The translations under genes and the position numbers were made by a program. Source: Methanofastidiosum methylothiophilum (GTDB lineage Archaea; Methanobacteriota_B; Thermococci; Methanofastidiosales; Methanofastidiosaceae). From it: a DNA stretch of 49,914 nt. Positions 33,601 through 46,900 of the stretch are shown piece by piece. The stretch spans positions 1 to 49,914 of the forward strand of contig LNJE01000010.1 in NCBI GenBank assembly GCA_001587635.1. The letters are read 5' to 3'. The notes under the pieces are model-generated. The model saw only the letters and a program-made list of their open reading frames with translations. It searched no databases and was not told the DNA's origin. Each line of letters starts with the position of its first letter. Position 1 is the first letter of the stretch.

Positions 33601-34909
33601 AGTCAATAGTTGTACCAATTCCTAAAATATCTGATACAATAGATAGTTCAGAGGATAGAATATCTTCTAAGGCAGGGGGAATTATTGCCTTTGCTCTATT
33701 GAAAGCATTATGATAAATCCCAAGATTTTCCATAAATGCAGCAATATCTTTCTCATTTATCCAAGCGTAACTTCCGCCTGCTTGCTCTTGGTATTTTAAG
33801 ATGTCTTTATCTACTTCTGTTGTGGATTCCCCTATGTGACCTTTTATTACCTTGTCAACAGTACTGTGAAAGAGATTACCTTTAATTGAGCCCGCTGTTC
33901 TGTAATTTATAAAGGCTTTAATATATGCTGCTTTATCTAGTAGTAAGGTCGTATTGTCAAAAGTTAATCCATCTATTTTTAAAACTTCGGTATCAGGTTT
34001 TCCGTCCCACAGTTTATTAGCTGTATCATTAGCCTCTAATTCAGGATCTCCATAAAATCGTTTTTTATTTGTACTACTTGAAGTTTGAATTACATAGTTA
34101 GTTAATCTCTCAAATTTAGTGGGATTACCAAGAATTTCGTAATGGTCTTTATTTACTACTCTTATTTGAGTAGCTTCATTTTTCAAAGCATTAATGTTTG
34201 GGTCTTTCCTTGTATTAAATAATAAGGAAGGAATGGGAACATTAATGCCATTTACTTGCAAACTTGTATTACTAGAAAGTAATTGTATCGAAAGATTTTT
34301 TATTTTATCATCAAAAGAAACAGGAAATCCTAACCATTTAGAAATATATTCAATGATTTTATTCATGATTCTTTCAATAGTAGATTCATTTATAATGTTC
34401 TTTCCTTGTAAGCCTATTAATTTAGTAATAGCTTCCTGCTCATGTTCTTCCTCAGTATAGTGTTTATTTACATTCATTGATTCTATCATATATTCACGAG
34501 CCAATTTATTATCGTACAAGTCATCTATTAACTCTGCATATAATTCAGGATTTGTTCGTTGAATTACTTTTAAATAAATGTGTGCATATTCGTGAACAGC
34601 GTCTTCTTCATTAAATAATTCTTTAACAAAGTAAATTTTTCCGTCTTTAATAAAGGCGGAATTAAAGTCTTGTAAATTTACAAGACTTTGTGCTTCCTTA
34701 AAAGAAATAAATTCATAGGAAAATCCGCTTCTTCTTTTTAAATCTTCAAGTAATGACCTCATACTTCTTTCTTTTTGCATAGAAAGGTGTTCATAATTAC
34801 TTTTAAATTTCTCCTTTAATTTTTCTAAATACTCTGCCATTACTCCCATTTCCTTTGTAATAGCACCTTTGGGAAATATTTGATTTTTATATTTTACTTT
34901 ACAGCTCAT
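30677..34909 (-). CDS. giant protein with zincin and PD-(D/E)XK nuclease domains
   Basis: A 1410-residue protein starting at the ATG at 34909, which has an AAGGAG eight bases upstream; a TTG at 34927 is less likely. HEYAH (residues 106-110) with a downstream glutamate helix (HEQEAITKL) is a zincin metallopeptidase motif. Next is a RecB-type nuclease core: GNLFH (344-348), SSELSIVSDILGIGTTIDLM (E421, D436) and DWKTS (450-454). A helical middle follows, then a hydrophobic segment near residue 1265 (TILLFIMCYFAAGALYG) before an acidic DDDDDE run. It follows the RNA polymerase gene by two bases, so it may be virion cargo delivered with it. Confidence 0.65.
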   Translation of the reverse strand: MSCKVKYKNQIFPKGAITKEMGVMAEYLEKLKEKFKSNYEHLSMQKERSMRSLLEDLKRRSGFSYEFISFKEAQSLVNLQDFNSAFIKDGKIYFVKELFNEEDAVHEYAHIYLKVIQRTNPELYAELIDDLYDNKLAREYMIESMNVNKHYTEEEHEQEAITKLIGLQGKNIINESTIERIMNKIIEYISKWLGFPVSFDDKIKNLSIQLLSSNTSLQVNGINVPIPSLLFNTRKDPNINALKNEATQIRVVNKDHYEILGNPTKFERLTNYVIQTSSSTNKKRFYGDPELEANDTANKLWDGKPDTEVLKIDGLTFDNTTLLLDKAAYIKAFINYRTAGSIKGNLFHSTVDKVIKGHIGESTTEVDKDILKYQEQAGGSYAWINEKDIAAFMENLGIYHNAFNRAKAIIPPALEDILSSELSIVSDILGIGTTIDLMVSHFDGRYSMFDWKTSSRLDFSYSGALMDSIKDTPKNRAKMEVMLRAVMVRLQNKDIKFKRLSVLQVKSDWQLKHIDPEGDVDVPLFLKTLENYLRRNEPAKYAAMIAKTPDVFNVEAYIGTSQKTALQKVALQINSDHEFVEYLRKEIVDTKWALDYQTQKGYSTKTQINGVWVEAPIVTKLKELTKMLAEYERLPGMGTMGSKGEDIGKFKAYFGQYGDINSYELQSMKAQYESAKQKIEAEVQELNGRLEKASKDLIEEYKSEHAIVAAFSFLTKGYLNFINVTELFSPLFKKNAQNVEVLITPEDKEWSNLSEPKRKFLLFLQGNYTHLVGDMLTREFTVYENQKQTLMDIMFNPDQYNYTGIIHTEGKTKSLSKGFFAKIPITENEYREREGIFSKNTLHRTWANVKNTFLKDPHTKSGDIGLPLKYMNHHSDYYSYNLASGFQAFARVALEKKYLDPVYASMIGYQKILESTTKNVEGKEVVTQPNLLEFVKAKIVMDYEKTTFDEKWSENLGNVDVKKIESLWRQWVSLVLMAVKPVHGLISGGITPFVIGFKKGIANTISAKILGVRGIEFQEKDWLAASALYLDMLKDRGMGNLETNKMWLLVKQMNYLTSDLPFEFNQNNAVIEKNPLLNMGTLYLTHTFWENANAAITLIAQLKAMKLADGTSIFDNYEVVTKNDGIVNYDTVEWKGPIRGYEMVNGKEVPVGAITSKELTALKRVYERMNGGYRHEEKVAAEAYIIGRIFMQFKKYITSSLTGAFGSRHIDMTTGRYVEVGKAADGKPILEWQSTEIEGRYRLLAKLLRDIITLKGKKNWENLTDHDKKELIEAMFTILLFIMCYFAAGALYGDDDDDESKKAYLRIVENMSQHYNFIDWARTLRQSPAAFSKTWDTGLGVIQLFLLSPINYSTGGDYLTADGKIKGTVQTIKGIPGLAGAYTTLKFFENNEMTGDQTWLEYFTEDLSFR

Positions 34910-34911
34910 TT

Positions 34912-37900
34912 TTATTCTCCTTGACAATCTTCTTCTGTGTCCGCATTTTCCTCTGTTTGTTCTTGATTAAGAGCACTATTTAAAAATACTCTACTAAATA
35001 ATGAAAATTTATCTAAACCTTCTTTTGGTAATTGAAAATCTGTTACTTCAATAGTTTTAAATGCCTCTCTATCAACAACTACATCTTTTAATCTTATTAT
35101 ACCCATTGCAGGATTAGATTCTTTTGTTTCTGTGTTATAAAATACTACACCTATTTTTTTTAATTCTTCATTAAGAAGTGTTACAAGACCTTCATAAGCA
35201 GCAAACTCTTCTTTTTTTATAAGTTTATTTTCTTTTTTTGAAAAAAGAAGGTGTTCAAGTTCTGCCTCTAATTGATACTTAAAACTTTCGGTAATAACAA
35301 GAGCAGGCTTTTCTGAAATTTTAAATTTTTCACCAACTTTTTCAACTAAAATCCTATCTGTATTATCAGGGACACTGTTCTTACTTAAAAAGAAAGTATC
35401 TGCATAGGCTTGCTCTTTAATTTTAGCACTGTAAATTGTAACAAAACCATCTGAATCCACGGAAAAGGCATCTTCTTTAAAATAAGGCACATCGGTTCTA
35501 AAATATTCCTCTTGTGTAAATAGAGTATCACCAATTGGTGCAACTTCTTCTACTTTATTTATGTTGTAAAGTCTATTCTTAGGTAGTTTTTTATAGTAAG
35601 CAAAGTTTTTTGGTTTAGTACCTTCTTCGCCATTTGTGCTATGAGAAAAGATTAAAACGTATGCAGTTTTATATTTTCCTGTTTGGATAAATCTTGGCAT
35701 ACTATCTATATCTTTTACTTCAAAAGACAGGTCATAATGGAAGTTCACAGTTTTATCCTCAGTAGTAAAAATCCCATCATAAATCCTGTTTGTGTCACCC
35801 GTAGCACTCGCAACTTCTGTGAATTGAAGTGTTCCCATATTTTTTGTCACAAAGGGTAAGGCGTGAGGATACTTAGCAGCTAAGTGGAAAAGAAATCTTT
35901 CAGCCTCTGCTCTGAATTTCTCAGGATTTTCTTTAAGAGTCTTTAATCTATTACCTAAACGTATAGATGCTTCTTTATGCAAGATAGTCGGTAATCCTTT
36001 GTTAAAGGTGTTTTGACCAGCACTCATACCATTTGTGATTACACTTATATGGAACAATTTTTTCATTAGTTCAGGACTAGTAATAGTAGAAGCAAATTCT
36101 TTTGTCTCTGGATTCCAACCTGTTGGTATTGCATTAACAGCCTCTTTTAATTGAGCTACACTTATGTCAGTAAGATTTACCCCCAAAGTGAACCTAACAT
36201 TGTAAGAACCATAAATGTTTTGACTTATTTCTAATCCTTCTAATAAGAAATTAGTTTTAAAAGGAACTTTGTCTTGTTCAGCTTGTTTTTTTGCTGCTGT
36301 GTAATCATTTTTTATTTTTAACAATTCCTCAGAAACTAAATATGTATAAGCTGCTGTTCCTGTGTAAGTCTTATGGATTTCATTTTGTCCACTTTTAAAT
36401 GTAACAGTAATTTGCAAAGGTTTTGACTCTCCTTCTGGTGTTTCATAGACATTTGAAAGTTCATTTGTCAGAGCATAATTAAAAAATTCATTTGACACTA
36501 AGGATTCATCTATAATAGTATCGCTACTATTTAGTTTTATTCCCTCTGCTCTTACTCTCCTTACTATTTCTTCTTTAAAGATTTTGGAAAATCTATAAAA
36601 ATACTTTTCAAAAACTTCTGAATTTAAGGTTGATAAAACATTAGTAGCAGCTTTAACGTGAGGTAAAGTTTCATAAATATCTTCACCAAGAAGTTCTTTG
36701 TTATTTCTAAATTTCTCCATGTTCTCTAACATTCTTTGTACTTTTATAGCATCGGCAGGAATTGATTTTAAAGAGCCAATTGCAAGAGCAAGTGAATTTA
36801 TATCACTCCCAATTTTAGCAAGTTTTGAAAATAGCATAAGAACTTTTAATCTAAATAAAGGAGTTCCTTCTTTGCCAAAATTATCTTCCAATTCTTGCAC
36901 AGTTAAGAATGGGAATTTTCTTCCCTTTTCTTCTTTTTCTCTTTGTTCACTTGATTTCATTTTACCAAAAAGAGCAGTGTTATTATCTAATAGTTCCAAA
37001 ATATCAACTTCATTTTCTCCTTCATCAATTTCTTCTGGAACTACATTTTCACCATCTTGTGTATTTGACACATCAGCAGAAACTTTTACTATTTCAGTAG
37101 CAATTAATCTTTCTGTTTCTTCTGTTTTTTCTTCTGTTTTTTCTACTTTATTAACAGGGGATTTCTCTACCTCTTCAAAATAAGTCTCCATTATACCAAC
37201 TATGTTAGAATCAACATTAGCTTCGTTCATACTTTTTATTAACCCTTCATAAGCCTCTTTTCCTACCTGTTTTATCAACATGGCTTTTAAAGCAGAAGAA
37301 TGTTGGAATTGCAATGCTTTTATTATATCTTGGTTAAATATTAAAGCTGTAGTATTAATATCTAAGCCTAGAGCTACGCTTGCAGCTATTGCTTCCGCTG
37401 TAATTTTATTTGCATTAATAATAGAAAGAATTTGTTCTTTCAAGTTATCTATTGCAGCATTTACAAGTGAGTCAATAACTTCCCAAACTTTTAATTCATC
37501 AGTTAAACCTACTAATTGAGTAGTATCAATCCCCAAGAAAGACTTAATAGTTGGGGCAGTTCTTACATGATCTTTATCTAATTCAAAGAATCTTCTTTCA
37601 AAGGTAGTCAAGGTAGCTTCCTCATCTGTACTTTTGACATTAGCTAAAACTAAATCAATGTGATTTCTTACAATAGATAATCTTTTTCTCAAAAGTTTAT
37701 CGGGAACTTTTTCTCTTTTTAATTGTTTAGACAATTCAGTTATTAATTCCGATTCTAATTCTAATAATTTTGACAAATACTCAGTTTGTATTTTATTTAA
37801 AGAGACATTAAAAGTTCCTATTTTTGTTGAAGTTCCAATAGCCAGACCGCTTCTAATTTCATAAGCAAGACTTTTTGCGAAGTTGGCAAAGATACCTGTT

Positions 37901-40900
37901 AAGTCTGCACCATCAAACACTGACCTATAAGCTATTGCTTTATCCAAGGGATTTGATAAATCATATTCTTTTAATAAAGTAGTAATTTTCTTTATAGTTG
38001 CTGCGTCTATATCTTCTCTATTTAAGCCCTTATCTTTTAAAAATTGGTTTAATTTCAAGTCTTGTATGTACCTATTAACTGTTCCCTCTGCATAAAGACC
38101 ATCATTCTTAAAATTGTCCCCTTTCCTATTGAAATAATCCATGGAAATTGGTGACAGCATTCTTCCTCTTGTTTGCGGTTTTTGTAGTGCTTGCATGTAA
38201 TTAACAAAGATTTTATTTTTCAACATCACTTTTAATTTAGACTTTAATAATTTTTTTAGAACTTCATCACTGGTCTCTGAAATCTCTTGTTTTAATGCAC
38301 TTAAAGCTGCTTCATCAAAGGTCTTTCTTTTGTTCTCATCTACTATTATACCTGCAAAATTTGAAGGTAAGTTCTTAATGCCCTCGATTAGTTCATTTAC
38401 AGGTGTTTCAAATAGGGCATTTCTATTTTTTATAGTTCTTTTTAATTCATTTTCAATTTTTTTACCACGCCCTTGTTCTAATGTCTTTTCGAGATTTTCT
38501 ATCTTTTCATCGTAAGTTGTAACTTCAGAAATAGAATTTTTAAACATTTCTATTATCTCTGCTTTTGTTTTTTCAAGTTCCAAGTCTAACTGTGCAAGAG
38601 AAGTTGACATGAAGGTTTTACTTTTATTTTTCCAATTAAAAACTCTTGTGTATCTTCTATCTTCACCTCCTTCTGGAGCAGCGTCTTTATAATCCTGTAA
38701 ATTCATTAATTCTTCTTTGTTCCTTTCAATTGTAAGCAAAGTAAATGCTGCCTTTTCAAGGTTTTTCCAATTATCTGCAAGTTGTTCTTTGTAAGAACTA
38801 AATTTTTGATGTAAAAGCAATCTTAATCCTGCTCTATCAGAAATAGATTCTGGTCTTATTACAAACATACTATCCACGTCAAAGTCAGCACCTGTAACTT
38901 TAATCAATTCGTAAGGAACAACAATACCATTTGTGCCATTATTGTCATAGAATCCCACTATTCTTAAAGGCGAAGCACTGTGTATTTCTGTGGTAGGTAT
39001 CCTAACTCCAAAAATGTCCCCTAGATGCACATATTTCTCCATATAGCGAGGCAAAAGAGCTTCGTAGTATAACAGTCCCTTATCATCTATAACGGGCTTT
39101 AAACGGCGTTTCTGACCATTCTCAGCTATCTCTATTCCTAGGTCTGGAACAAGTACCATTTTACCCCCAGAGAATTTTAACTCCACAGTAGATTTTGAAA
39201 AGGAGGCAATTGCATTATTCAAAGTTCTAACTCCTATCATAGGATAATTAATATCTGCACCTGAATTTAACAACTCGATGTAGTCAGAAGCATTATTACC
39301 TTTTACTTTCTTGATAACTTGTGCTTTTATCTTTTCTAAATCGCTAAATTTTGGTAAGGTTTCCTCTAAGGATAAATCATACAACTCAGCCATAGACTCA
39401 TAAATTGCACCTGCCTCTTCAACTGATTGTTCCATAATATTCAAAAAGTAGGGAAGCTGTGAGGGATTTGTAATAGCTTCTTCTGTTACATGCACGGGAT
39501 CTAATTGTATTTTATACTCGTCATTAGACAAAGTTAAAACAGAAGTTTGTGAAAAGTCTTGGATTTCTTTTTCAGTCAATCTACCATTTAATAATTTAGC
39601 AATTGGAATGGTCTTCCTTTCTCCAATTTTTAATGATGATGGGGGTATTGCCTCATCTACTCCCAATGCTCTAAGATTAGCAACAAAGTTTTTTAATTTC
39701 TCTCGTACTATATCTTCTCCCGGCATGTTTTTTGCCTCTACAAATGCTTTGCTTAGAACAGTTGTGTTGGATTTTACCATTATGATTTCTTTTTCTCTTA
39801 TTTCATAATGAGCACTTTTTATTAGACTTGTAGGTTGAGAGGCTTCACCAAACATTCTTTGCAACATTTCTAATCTTTCTGGCAACATAAAAGCTGATCC
39901 ATCATGAGCGTCAAAAGGACTTACCCCATCTTTAACAGGGTATTTTCCTGTTTTTTCAAATTCTTCAAGAGCTGAAAACATATCTCCTTGTAAATCTTCA
40001 ATAACAGCGGTTTTAAAAGTTTTTGGAGCATGAAAATCTGAACTAATCAAACCAACTGAACCCGGAGCATGAGAACCACCCAGCCTTTTTAACCTGTCTT
40101 GGCTACTCTTAGTATGAGCTACATCTCCCGAAATTAATTGTTGAGCTAAATAATTATGGGGATAAGCATGTCTTAGCCACAGTTTCACTATGTCAGTCAA
40201 AGCATTATGTAAGGCAATAACATCAGGACTTTCAAAATTTAATGCCTCTCCATAAGTTCTTTTTATTCTAAAAGAATCTCCTTCTCTGTCTCCTCCTCTA
40301 TCAAAATAATTTATAGCTTCTTGTGATAATCCATATTCTCCTAAATGTTTAGTTAAGGTTTGCATATTTCCCGGTAAATCAAATTTACTAGCCATTAACA
40401 TTTCCTTAGCAATAGTAGCAGCATCTTCCTCAAACATAACCATTAAGTATTCAGCCATAACTTTGTACTCCTTATCAGTTAATTCCGCAAAATTACTTCC
40501 CTCTTTATTTTTAAATTTGTTAATGATGGCTTGTATATCATAGTTATTTACAAGGAATGACTCCTGCTCGGTTACTTTCTTTTTTAAATCCTCTAAGAGG
40601 TCTTTGTCTGCATTTAATAAAGTTTTAAGTTTTTCTAGATTGATTAAGCTCTTACTATTATATACAGTTGATGTTGGTAATTTTTCAGGGCGTAGAGTCA
40701 ATTGATGCAATAAACCTGCATAAAGATTTTTTAATTGTTCCTCATTTAGCATATTGAATCTAAGTGCAATTAAACTTGGTCTATCCTCAGCTGGGTCTAA
40801 AAATTCTACTACCTCTGCTCTATCTGAAAATAAAGTAGATAGAAAACCACCAACAAAATTCCTTTCCCAATATTGAGATGGGGTTTCACTTTTGTATTCA

Positions 40901-43900
40901 GTATGCCTGTCTTTTTCTCTGCTTTTATCATGTTCTTGCATAGCTATCGGTCTAAACATATCCTTTTGTAAGGGGTTTGCTTTATAAAAAGGAAAATCAA
41001 AGTGTTTTGGAAGAGGGAAATTCTCCGCTGTTCTTGGTATTAAAGCTCTTGCATTTCTGTGTGCTGACGAAGACAAGGTAAAATTATAGTTCTTCTTACC
41101 ATCAGAACCTCTATATGTTGATTCCCTTATGAAATCATTTGACTTGGATAATACTCTTGCTAATCTATTTAAATCCTGCGCATGATTTCGAGATAATTGC
41201 ACTGTTATTAATTCAGGAAATTCTTCTGTATCTTCCTCTGTTTCAAAGTTTATAATCCCTTCTCCATTTTCTACATTTTGTCCTGTAATCTTTTCATTGC
41301 TTTCCTCCTCTACTGCAGAAGTTGAGGATTTTTTAGATTTTTTAGACTTTTTATTCTTTTTAAAAGTTTTTTCTGTTAATACTTTCGGTGCTGTTTGTCT
41401 TTCATCACTTTCTTGGGAATAGGTTCTTATAAGAGAAAATCCAAAAAAACTTATCTTATCTACATCTTCCGCAGTAAATACAGGATCAGAAAAACCTAAC
41501 AATCTTACTAACATTTCTGGAAGCATTTGACTATATGAGATAGAAGGCGCACCAGCTCCAAGTTCTGTTACATATTTTGTAGCTTTTTCAAGAGCAGGAA
41601 TTGTTAAGGGAATTGTCTTTCCCTTTATTGATAAATAAGCTAAGTTCGCTTTGGCTAAGAATTTTAAAGCATTAAGGTCTACTTTTCTCATCTCCTCAAA
41701 CTTTGCTTCTAATAAGCTATTATTTGTAACTTTTGGCATCAAGTGTTTTACAAACCCTTTAATCCTCTTTTCAATTTTGGTTTTAGCTATTACTTCTTTC
41801 TCTGTAAGTCCCGTATCTTTTTTCAAAAGTTCATGGGATTTTATTTCATCTTCCATAGCTTTTTTAAAAGCCGCTTTTATATAGGATTCAAAGGTTGTCT
41901 TTTCTCTTTGCTCTAATGGAAGTGAGTCTACATAAGCATTAAACTTTTCTTGTGTTGCTAATTCATTTAATACAGAAGAGGCAAAGTAATAAGTGCTATT
42001 ACGATTTTTTTGATGCTCTTCATTGCTTTTTCCAAACATAGTAGCATCTGCAAAATCAGCTAATACCAAGGCATTACCAAAAACATCTCTAAAGGCTTCA
42101 CTTAATGCCGCTCTTTTTTCAACATCTGCAAATAAATTTTTTATATCTTCTTTTATTCTTTGATCCACAGAAAGCATCACTGTTGGAAAATACTTTAAAA
42201 CGGCAACTCCATAATTCTTTTCTTTTACATAGGTGTAAGGGGCACGCTCTCTTAAAGAGACTAAACTGACATGCAGAGAAGCTAACAAATCCCTATTCCA
42301 AGCACGTTGGAAATCTTTTTTTGCACTTTCGGCATCAAGAATATTAGTTCCCACATCTTGAAAGAAATCTGCATAAGTCCTGCCCGCCCTTCTATTAATA
42401 TGAAACAAAGTAACTCTTTTTCCATTAGGCAATTCTAATTGCCTTCTAAGTAGTTCAGTTTCAGTTTTTAATATGTTTTGTCCGTCTACAATTTTAAACC
42501 TTTCTTCATAAGCTATTTCTTCAAACTTAAGGAAAAGTTCTTCTGCTTCCTTCTCTGAATACTCACTATCATTTAAAAAAGCAGATATAGCATCATAGTT
42601 AGGAAGAGCTGCTGTATTAGGATTTAAGAAAACAACAGGGCTTTCCGGAGCAACAGGGGTAGAGGCTTTTTTAATAATTATTTTTATCCTTTCGCCAATT
42701 GCTTTGGTCAAAGCATTATTTCCTTCCTTAATTACTGCCGCATCGATTTGAGCAGATAAGAACTCCTCAAAACTTCTTGTATCCGAATTTTGCTGATTAA
42801 AGTTTAGACCATTTAAAATCTGTACCGATTTAACATAGGCAAAGTTTGGTTCTACTAAAATCTTCCTTCCATTTGAACTTACAAAAACAAAGGTATTTAA
42901 AAATATTTTTGTTAAGATATTTGCTGAGTCTTCATAGCTTATATTTTCTTTCCTTTCAATATGGGATTTTAAACCCTTTGAAGTTTCTAATTCCGTGTCA
43001 ATAGTAACTTCCTCTTCTTCTCCCATTACTTCCTGTGTTGAGGCTGCAATTGCTTGTGCAGAAGAAAAAGGTAATTGAAAATCTGGAATAAAGACCCTCA
43101 TCATTGATGTGAATAATCTTTGTTCTTCCTGATTTTCCTTTTTGTTAAGTTTAAAACCTTTAAATTTCTCTCTTAATATTTTAAAACCTTCATCTTGATT
43201 ATTTTCATCTCTTATATGAGTTATTACTTTTACAAATAATTCTTCATTTGATAAATTTCCAAGATTAGACTCAGTTCCACTTAATTGAACAAATTCACCT
43301 AGTCGATTAACCTTAATAATATTTCCTGTTAGTTCAGCTATAAAGTAATGTAAGGATCTTTTTGCTGCCATAAAAGTTTCTACTGTGCCATAGTCTTTTT
43401 GAATATCACCTTCATAAAATCTTGGTTCTTCTCTTGAAGATCCCCAAAAACTTTCCTCTGGAGATAATATAACACTGTGTTTTCCTTGCTCAATTTCCGT
43501 AAATAATTTATTAATTTCATAATCGTAGTCATTAATTAGATTAAGAAACTTCATAACTTTAAGGTACAATCTATATAAGAAATTTTTAGGTCTGGATTTT
43601 AAATCAGGAAAAGTTTGAAATTTTCTAGCGAGAATTTCCTCCCATTCCATTCTAGAAGGAGTTTCACCGTATAATTCTACATAGGCTTCATATAAACGCT
43701 GTTTATCTACACCTTGAAGATAATACCCAAATATTCTGTGGAATAACTCATGCTTTACAACATTAGCTCTAACCTTACCATCTTCCAATTCAACAAAGAC
43801 ATCTAATCCTCTAACCATACCTCGAACAGACACACCACCAGCTAATTCTTGTAATATGTCCTGATGTAAAGCATGTAGTTGCTCATCACTAATGTCGGGC

Positions 43901-46900
43901 ATATATCTTTTAGCTCTTGCTTTAAATTCCTCTAATGTAATCAATTCACCAACAGGCAATTCTACATCAGCACGAAGCATTTTTGGATTGTTAAATTCAT
44001 CTATAAATTCATTTACTTCATTGGCTAAATCAACAGGTCTTCCTCTTTTTAAAACAGTAAAAACCCCATTTTCAAAAGAGTAATTTTGGTATTTACTTCC
44101 TATTTTTCCAATAACATGATTGAATACAGCAACTATACTTGATGATGCCGCTGCTTTTGGAAAATTAGCTAAGAATTGTTTTTGTTCCTCTGTTAAATCT
44201 TCTTTTCCTACTTCTACGTTAGCAGTTTCTATTTCTTCATAAGAAGTTACAACATCTTGAGATGAGGGGACTATTACTTCTGCATTCTCCCCAACTTCAT
44301 TTTCCTCACTTACTACTTCTGTATTTTGTGCTTCTTGAAAAGGGGTAACTACATCAGTGACAATATTAGAATCATCTTCTTTTAAGGTTATCCGTGTTGG
44401 TAAAATCTCTTCAAAAGAAGTTCGCATTCTTATCTTGTTAGATACTTCTTTAAATTCTTCTTCCTGTGCTTTTTTATTAGCATAGAGGTTATTTAATTTT
44501 TCTACACCTTTTAAGAATTGGCTTTTTCTTATTTGTACTACTATTGGAGGATTTGTGTTATCTTCAAAGAAATCAATTAAAAGAGCAATATCTTCAAAAC
44601 TTAAAGGTGTACTTGAATATCCTTTATCACTATTTTTACTAGCCAATTGAGAAAGGACAATTTCAACATTAACTTTAAGCTGTGTTAATAAAGCTCTATC
44701 TTCTGGAGTTCTTTCTGTTGCTAATAAAGCAATTGTTTCTCTTTGTATGTTAAGGAGTTTATTTTCTAAGGCGTTATAATTTATTCTTTCTTCGACTGAA
44801 AGATTAACTGTAATTCCTGTATTATACCCTGCTTCTAATTTCTTTTGTATTTCACTAATACCCTCAATAGCATACCCCAATAAACTTTTTGCTTTTAGCA
44901 AGTTAGACAAAGTGGCTGCATTTTTTCCTTTTATATCTTCTCTTATAGTTAGAAAAGTTCTTTGGAAACCTAACAATCTTTTTCTATTAGCATTAGCAAT
45001 TCTTATAAAGGTTTTAGGAGCAATGCCCTGAGCAGCTTTTATTTTCTGAACAAAGCTATATGTTTTCTTTTTATTTTCAGCGATATGATAAAATTTAACT
45101 TCTCCTCTTAAATTAGTCTCCGTATTCCACTCATTACCATCTTTTGACAATTCTGTTTTTCTTGCTTCTACTCTTTCTTGGAATTGCTCCACTGTTTCAT
45201 TACTACCTTTTTTGAGAATGTCAAAAACGCTGTCTTCTCCATAATATAAATCTATGATGCGTAAAACTGTTTTTAGAAATTCCCCCGCTTCTTTCTTTTT
45301 TGTTTCATCTTCTGATTTAAGATCTTCTTCTATCTGTACTATAAGTTCCGTAAAATTTTTCATTTGCTCTAATTCTAAGGGACTAGTCTTTGTATTTTTA
45401 CTAGTTTCTCTTGCTCTTTCTGCTTTTCTCGCTGCTTCTTTCTTTTTTTCTTCATAGAAAGCAACTACTAATTTTATACAATCTTCGGGAGTAGTATTAA
45501 CAGCATCATTACCTAATGTTTTAGCCTTAGCTAAGGCATGAACAAAGACAGACAAAGCATTCTTATATCTATCAAATTGTTTTTTTTCTTTTTCCGTTAA
45601 AAATTGTTTCTTTACAATAAAACTTAAAAAGAATTTTTCATGCCATGTTAATTCTTTAAGTGTAGTTTTTCTCTGTGCTGTCCATTTTAAGATTTGCTCT
45701 TTTAAAAGATTTGCAAAGGCTTCTTCTTTTCTAAACTCTTTCATAGTACTATAATCTTTCAATATGTCCATTAGTTCTTTATCAGGATTTCTAACTAAAG
45801 AGCTTATATAATTAGACATAGCCTCAAGACCAGCAGGAGAAATCACTCTTGATAATATTCTTATTTGGAATTGGTACAGTTGAGTTTCCCAATCTTTTAT
45901 AGGTTCAAATTCCTCATCGGTCATTTTATCCCCTGATAACTTAATAATCATAGGCTTAATAGGAAAAGTCCTCTCCACACCGTCTTTATCTTTATAAGTC
46001 TTGTATATATTAGATATAATTAAATATGGGAATCCTTTATTAAAAGTATAATTCATATCCGGCAATCCCATTTTTGTCAATTCCTTTTCTTCATTTGTTG
46101 TTGGTAAAAAGAATCTAATATGCAAGTTCTCAGCTTGTTCTGGAGTTAGAGATAATCCCTCTTCAAATTTTTTCCTTATATCAGAAAGATTTACCTCATT
46201 TAATTCTTTTGAATAAGCAAAAGTTAATTTTCTTGCTGTGGCTAATTTATAAGGACTTTGTAACTGTACCGAAGTGTTTAGAAGATTCTTTTTCTTAGTT
46301 TCATTATGACCAAAACTCACACTCTCCTTATCTAATTCATTTATATTTATGTTTACATCATGTCTTTGTAAGCCTAAGATTTGATACTTACCTGTTGTAC
46401 GTGTTTCTCTTACAGCATAAATATCTCCTTTTTCTTCCCCTTTAATTCTAACATAATAAACTTTATCATAGCGTGTTCCATCACCATCAGTTAAAAAGCC
46501 ATCAACAGTCTTAGTAACTGTATTATCAGGGTATTCTAATACATGACTGCCCTCTTCAATATCTAAATTAGCTAAAATTCTTTTTAACTCTTTAAAATCC
46601 ACAATGGTTATTTCCTCTTCTGTTTCCGCTTCGTCTTCTTCTGTAAGGTAATAATAATCATCATTTTCTGGTGTGATGTGTTCATTAAAATAATCATTAG
46701 GAGACTCAAGAACTTCTTTTGCTTTTTCTTTTATTTTCTTTTTTTCAGCTGCCAAATCTGAAAATTTAGCATCTATTGCTGTTAGTAATTGTTTTTGCCC
46801 ATCTAATTTTTTACCGTTTAGTGCAAGTTCCGCCTCTACAATATCTTTATCTATTTTAGATTTTTGCGTTCTTGCCTTATTTTGTAATTTCTTAATTTCA

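Noticed and set aside
31107..45457. Several plus-strand open frames of 60-160 codons opposite the two giant genes
   Set aside because: They are antisense shadows of genes with clear protein motifs and lack recognisable domains or operon spacing.
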